Assembly (NCBI GenBank): GCA_030248215.1 | Contig: JASANG010003959.1 | Coordinates: 113,884 to 177,883, forward strand | From: Enoplolaimus lenunculus | Taxonomy: Eukaryota > Nematoda > Enoplea > Enoplida > Thoracostomopsidae | Reading direction: 5' to 3' | Length of the DNA: 64,000 nucleotides | In this document: positions 59,230 through 64,000 of the stretch, piece by piece | Layout: each line of letters starts with the position of its first letter | How positions within the stretch are numbered: position 1 is the first letter of the stretch | Program-made: the position numbers and the translations under genes | The notes under the pieces: model-generated | Database searches by the model: none | The model's input: the letters and a program-made list of their open reading frames with translations, nothing else | Told to the model about the DNA's origin: nothing

Positions 59230-59258
59230 GTTTTAATAATAATAATAATATTAATAAT
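59230..59258 (+). repeat. (TAA)n microsatellite
   Basis: A run of AAT/TAA trinucleotides with one interruption, immediately before the MITE at 59262; TAATAATA recurs after the element. Confidence 0.7.
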
Positions 59259-59261
59259 AAC

Positions 59262-59452
59262 GGCCCATGTTGCTTTAGGGGGCGTCCAGGTTTTTGGTAG
59301 GTCCATAAAAAAGTAGGTTTAGATTCTAGATTACATTTTTTACATAGGCTTAGACTTAGGCTTAGAAACATCTTTTCGCAACGCTTAGGCTTAGGCATAG
59401 GCTTAGGAATACGCTTAATCTTCTGTTACGCCCGTTAAAGTAAAATTGGCCG
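59262..59452. mobile_element. hAT-like MITE, CTTAGG family (type 1)
   Basis: GGCCCATGTTGCTTTAGGGG and CGTTAAAGTAAAATTGGCC ends. It carries CTTAGACTTAGGCTTAG and CTTAGGCTTAGGCATAGG runs. TAATAATA flanks both sides, but the low complexity makes this weak as a target duplication. Confidence 0.6.
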
Positions 59453-60366
59453 TAATAATAATACTTCCTCCGAGACTCCATATTTCATAGGTAACTAATA
59501 TACGTATCCCCATTGCCAGCTGCCTCTTCATAATAAAATTAACTGCGAAACTTTTTAAGTTTTCACATAATAAGAACATGCATTCTTTTAATCTTTTATA
59601 ATTTTTTATTAAAAATTACCACCGTACGCCGAGGTCGGGTTTAGTAAAGTAAAGTGCAACCCAAACTTGTATTTTGGTGTATTTCACACCTCCAAAAAAT
59701 TGTTATCAGTTGACTGTAACGTTTATACTAAATGTGTATTTAAATTTTCCATCAAAATAAATATCTTCTCTTGAATAATCATTGTTTAATGAGCAGCTGA
59801 GTTGACTATAATACAACGAATAAACTAAAACTCAACGCAGTAAAAGATAAAGTCCATAATTTGAATAAAATATAAAGCTTCAATAGGAACAAGTTCGACT
59901 TATATCTGTAGGTAAACTATGCCATCCAGCTTAAGTTCTTTTACGAACGCTGATTGGTCAAATTTATCGGCGGGATCCAATTTAAAAAAGCTGAGGTAGA
60001 AGTCGCTCCAACGTCCATAAACGAATTCTGCACCGTCAATAATTCCAGAAAATCCTAACGAAAAGTAGCTAAAATTGTCCTTAACAACTTTTCTAATTTT
60101 GACTAAAATATTTAAAATCCAAAACTATCAACCAAACTTGACAACAGTGAGCATTCATAGACCATTATTAGCATTTTAACATGACGATATTCAGTAGTAA
60201 AATACTAGAAAGGTCATCATCGCAACGTCGGCAAATTTAAACTTGTGTAAACAAAACAGTTTACAAGACCGCACATTGTGAATTTGAATTGAAAATTTTC
60301 AACTCGAGTTCAAATTTCAAACCGTGATTTAAACAAGCAAACGGTTCATATGACCGAATTGAGGCT

Positions 60367-60440
60367 TAGGGCTGCGCTATACTTTACTGTGCCATACTGC
60401 GCTTTATGCGTTGCTAACTAAAATACAGACAAAAAGTTGA
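60367..60440. mobile_element. CpG-rich MITE (GCGCTATACTT family), half copy
   Basis: GGGCTGCGCTATACTTTACT, then GTGCCATACTGCGC and TGCGTTGCTAACTAAAATAC, matching the left half of 57327-57494; no right arm. Confidence 0.5.
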
Positions 60441-61223
60441 ATCTTTACGCAGACACAACTTCAGTTAAACAGTTGAATAAATCCGATCTTTACTAATTTG
60501 GCCTTTCTATAAAAGTTTTGTCCCACATTGTGTATCAGGACCTTTCTCTTGACTGCTGCCGTGGAAAAATCTGATAACACGTTAATCTGGCTAAGAGCCT
60601 AATAGAAAATAGCATTGCTAACCTGTTCTAGTGTTCGCTTAACGGTATTTAAACCAAATTCTTCGCGGATCCAACAGAAAGACTTTATTGTTTATTTTAA
60701 AAAACATTTCATTGCTAAGAAATACATTTTTGTGTACTATTTAAAATATCTAAAAATTCAATATTCAGACAATTGGAGCGGGCAACATCTTACAAAGTGT
60801 AGATGATCAATGATTACTTTAAGTAGGGGGGCAGCCAGAGAGAGCCAAGGCATATATTCTATGATGACTAAAGAAATACGAACTGAGACAAATAGGAATT
60901 AAAACTAAAACCATATACATCGATATAAGTAATTGATATAACCCTCGCGTATCCAGAATCTTAGCTTTGCCCCATGAAACTTTTTCGACAAGAATATGCA
61001 ACTGGGTATAATTCTGTGTAGAAAAAAATTATCTCAAACGTTTACACTTTTGTCGTCGCCTGATTCAACAATGGCGCTTTAGTTAAAATATTGGATTTCA
61101 ATATTTTAATTGTGAAATTTAGCCAATTTTTGAGTTTATTTAAAATTGAAATTCAGCTGAGACGGATTTCAAAATTTAGCAGAAGAATCACAATTTATTT
61201 TAGAGAAAATTTATGCAAGTTGG

Positions 61224-61366
61224 GGGCAATGTAAACATCAGGGTCGGAAGGTTATTCCGTGGGACTGGATTATTAAAGCTTTAATATAGCTTTTTTCATT
61301 ATGCGCAGGCTTAGGCTTAGGAATATGCTTACGGTTACTGTTCCGGCCCTGTTGTATACATTGGCC
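61224..61366. mobile_element. hAT-like MITE, CTTAGG family (type 2)
   Basis: GGGCAATGTAAACATCAGGG on the left, GTTCCGGCCCTGTTGTATAC then ATTGGCC on the right. CAGGCTTAGGCTTAGG is inside. Confidence 0.55.
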
Positions 61367-62072
61367 TGTTTTGGCCGTATTTTTGAAAATTTTCAGTTTT
61401 TATGACTCGTTTTGGCTTTTGCAAGAAATCACAAACTTCTATCAGCCGAACATTCTTTTGGTATACAATAAATGCTTTGACGTCTGCTTTTCGCTATGTT
61501 GAATCGACTCTGCACACAACGCAAACTACAGCACCATTAACAGACATTATAACTATTTTTATGACTTTAACACGTGATAAATACGGCATATACAGCGTTT
61601 GCTATGTCCCTGGTACAAGTTAAAGGGAATGTGTTAATATTTCTAAATTTGAACCATTTATATAGGCCAAAATTTAAAAAATACAAAAAAATTGAGAAAA
61701 AAATAAAGTTTTACAAAATCAAAAATACACATAAAAATATAAAAATTCAAAGTGTAATCGTATGATGTACGGAACATATCCGACATATAAGTCGTAAGCC
61801 TAAGCTTAGGCTATGGCCTGCAAGCTGCGAATTTGTTCGGGATCTGTTTACGCTTAGGTTGCCCTAAGCTTAACCCTGTGGGTAAAGTGTAGCAGAGCCC
61901 CCGTCATTGATGCCTTACATCCCTTGTAAATGATACAACCTTGTTCACTTGCTGCTTTGCAATTTTAAGATTATTGATATTTTGCAAATTTTAACTTAAT
62001 CAGTTCAAGGTTCAATTATCAAATCTTTACGGTAATTTTGGAACCAAAATATCTGCGTTAATTTAAAATTTT

Positions 62073-62211
62073 AGCCAATGTTAAAAAAAGGGGCGGAACG
62101 TTTTTCTGACAGACTGCCATAGAGTAGGATTTAAGTTTTCCTTTTTTTGTTTCGACTTAGGCTTAGAAATATGTTTATACTACTGTTACGGCCCTGTTCT
62201 ACATATTGGCC
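62073..62211. mobile_element. hAT-like MITE, CTTAGG family (type 2)
   Basis: GCCAATGTTAAAAAAAGGGG with CGGAACGTTTTTCTG on the left; CTGTTACGGCCCTGTTCTAC then ATATTGGCC on the right. A single CTTAGGCTTAG is inside, one of the lowest hexamer counts in the family. Confidence 0.55.
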
Positions 62212-63397
62212 ATAATTCTTATAAAAAATTATCTAAAGACACTACAACAAGTTTCGTTCTAAAATCAATAAACTATGATTTTACAGTACATTTTGAATAT
62301 GGCTGCTAATCAAATTACAAGTCTGCTTCGATATCTGAGCTCAATTTTACAAACCACGAATACATTGAAAATGTGCCACAAATAATTATTTATTTAAAAA
62401 TGTGACGAAAAGTGTCAATTTTCAATGGAAAATACCAAATTCAAAGGGTTTACCGCTGCAGCTTGGGTCTCAATTTTTTCTAAATGACATTTTTTTGATA
62501 TTATTTATATTTGACATTACACCATGTAACCGACAAAGGGATCCGAAATTAATTAAAATTTATGAGCCATTTGCAGTCATGTTGCAGTTTGAAAAATATA
62601 TTTTCATGTTCAAATGGCAATCGTCAGCATTGTGGCATTATGCATGGATGTATACACAGTTGCAATACCGTCAGTGAGATTTAATAGACGGGTTAAGGGG
62701 GAATCCCTGAATCTATCAATCGTCAGCAGACCCCCGACAAATTTAAACACTACATACCGTGGCATAAGTGCTAATTTCTCAGACTGCATGACGTGGAAAA
62801 GTGATAAAATGAACGAATACAGGCTACAAAGATACTAAAAGAAGCCCAAGTCAACCCCAAAAATTGTAATTTCACAGGGCTGAAAATTTTTAAATACCAA
62901 AATATGTTGTTTCAACACAAGTTCCATCTTTAGACATTCTTGTTTGACGCATATTTCCTAAAGTTGTCAAACGCGTAACTCAAATTTTTTGAAGAAGAGT
63001 AAACGTTGTATAAAATTTTGAAAATGAAACGTTCTTGTGTTACAAACTGAAAAACTATCAAAAAATGCCATTTACAAAATTTCTGAAACACCTTTGACCC
63101 GTAGTTTCCTTGGCCAGGCTTTTGATGGTGTTATACAATGACCACATTGCTCTTATTGGATTCGGCTCTGGTCGCCAATTCAACAAGGACAGGGATCAGG
63201 CGAATCCCTTTAAATTAATTTCATTATTTCAATGGAGTTTGCAATCAAATGGTTTGCACTACTACACTTCCATCCAACATGTTTACCTTAAACTTGATCC
63301 CAATGCATACCATCACCCCTTTAAGTACTAGAAATCACCAGGCGGTAAAACCTTTACTTGATTCCATTAAGTGGGTAAAACTTTACTTGACGTCATA

Positions 63398-63537
63398 GGG
63401 TGACGCAATACTTGTCGTACGGCGCCGGCCGCCGACGTCCTCACTGTCCGTCACCGTACGGTATGCGTATGTGAGTAATTAGGCGTCACACTACAAACGT
63501 ACGGTGACGGACGGCGCCTTTTGTAGTATACCGCCAT
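63398..63537. mobile_element. CpG-rich palindromic MITE (GCGCTATACTT family)
   Basis: GGGTGACGCAATACTTGTCG with TACGGCGCCGGCCGCCGACG on the left; GTACGGTGACGGACGGCGCC and TTTTGTAGTATACCGCC on the right. A strong hairpin, one of the most CpG-dense stretches in the window. Confidence 0.65.
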
Positions 63538-64000
63538 CCTTAGAGGATACTTTACTTGATCCCTTATAAACTTAATCCTTAGCCTCAATACAAGTATAAA
63601 TTATGCCAAAATCTGAAAACTTGGCAAACAGTATTACAGGAAAGTGTCCCGGAACCAATTGTTGTATACATCCGGTCAAAACAAACCAAACATATTCAGC
63701 GCGGCCCATATAAGATGTTTACAAATTCTTGTCTTCTATTCTCAATCCGCTGCTTTCTATAACGATTCCGAACAAACAGTGTTTTAACAGTAAACAACAA
63801 AGTATTTGCAAGATTCGCATGACTTGCATTTGGCAATTAATTCAAATTCAACAGTTTCATTTTAGTAATTGAAAAACGCGATTCGCCAAAACTTTGTAGC
63901 TAAAGACACGACCTGGACAACCGAAAAAGCATCTATAATGCATTCGGTATTAATGGGCACCGGAACCGATATGCAAGACAAGGGGGTTCAGCTGCCCCTC

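Larger units (their letters stand above)
57058..64000 (-). other. Region upstream of exon A: intron, repeats only
   Basis: No exon encoding Ig, FN3 or a membrane span was recognised up to the window edge. It contains CpG-rich MITEs (57327-57494, 60367-60440, 63398-63537), CTTAGG MITEs (58451-58673, 59262-59452, 61224-61366, 62073-62211) and a (TAA)n microsatellite. Other stretches, including 57500-58440, 59600-60360 and 62215-63390, show only AT-rich non-coding sequence. Confidence 0.5.

Noticed and set aside
1-64000. LTR retroelements, LINE reverse transcriptase, viral or CRISPR-like features
   Set aside because: I saw no reverse-transcriptase or integrase motifs, no long direct terminal repeats and no regularly spaced repeat array; the minisatellite units are contiguous and variable.

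Overview
This is an AT-rich, intron-dominated stretch of an animal genome. It has spliced exons with GTAAG/GTGAG donors, long introns, tRNA-derived SINEs and dozens of short inverted-repeat transposons. I see no bacterial or organellar gene organisation and no rRNA. The lineage cannot be fixed from the sequence. A fast-evolving invertebrate such as a tunicate would fit the divergent coding sequence, but that is a guess.

One host gene can be supported. It lies on the minus strand and enters from beyond the right edge. Six internal exons run in transcript order: 57057-56948, 51736-51412, 50007-49628, 30859-30596, 28215-27982 and 5149-4480. All five junctions keep reading frame, giving about 660 residues of soluble, Ser/Pro/Asn-rich protein with no membrane segment or folded domain. 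The third exon has a segment like the CC1 motif of Roundabout (Robo) receptors, the fourth has a CC2-like IPPPPSHPP motif, and the fifth ends in DGSFF, also found in vertebrate Robo tails. I read this as the cytoplasmic tail of a Robo-like axon-guidance receptor. The Ig/FN3 and transmembrane exons should lie beyond position 64000, and the stop codon was not found and may lie left of position 1.

The rest is intron or flanking DNA of about 1.4 to 23 kb per intron. It holds: (1) hAT-like MITEs with 8-bp target duplications and internal CTTAGG hexamer runs, one expanded into a 10-unit minisatellite at 54.4-54.8 kb; (2) a Harbinger-like MITE (7085-8047) nested in an older MITE; (3) two CACTA-like MITEs; (4) a second hAT-like MITE family, one copy nested in another repeat; (5) CpG-rich palindromic MITEs starting near GCGCTATACTT; (6) at least three more inverted-repeat families; (7) tRNA-Thr-like and tRNA-Gly-like SINEs; (8) decayed mariner-type transposase at about 39.4-40.2 kb. 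Three of the six exons have a mobile repeat within about 40 bp of a splice site, and one SINE starts 6 bp from an acceptor.

The nested insertions give a relative order of arrival. I saw no convincing plus-strand gene, no retroviral or reverse-transcriptase coding sequence and no CRISPR-like array.
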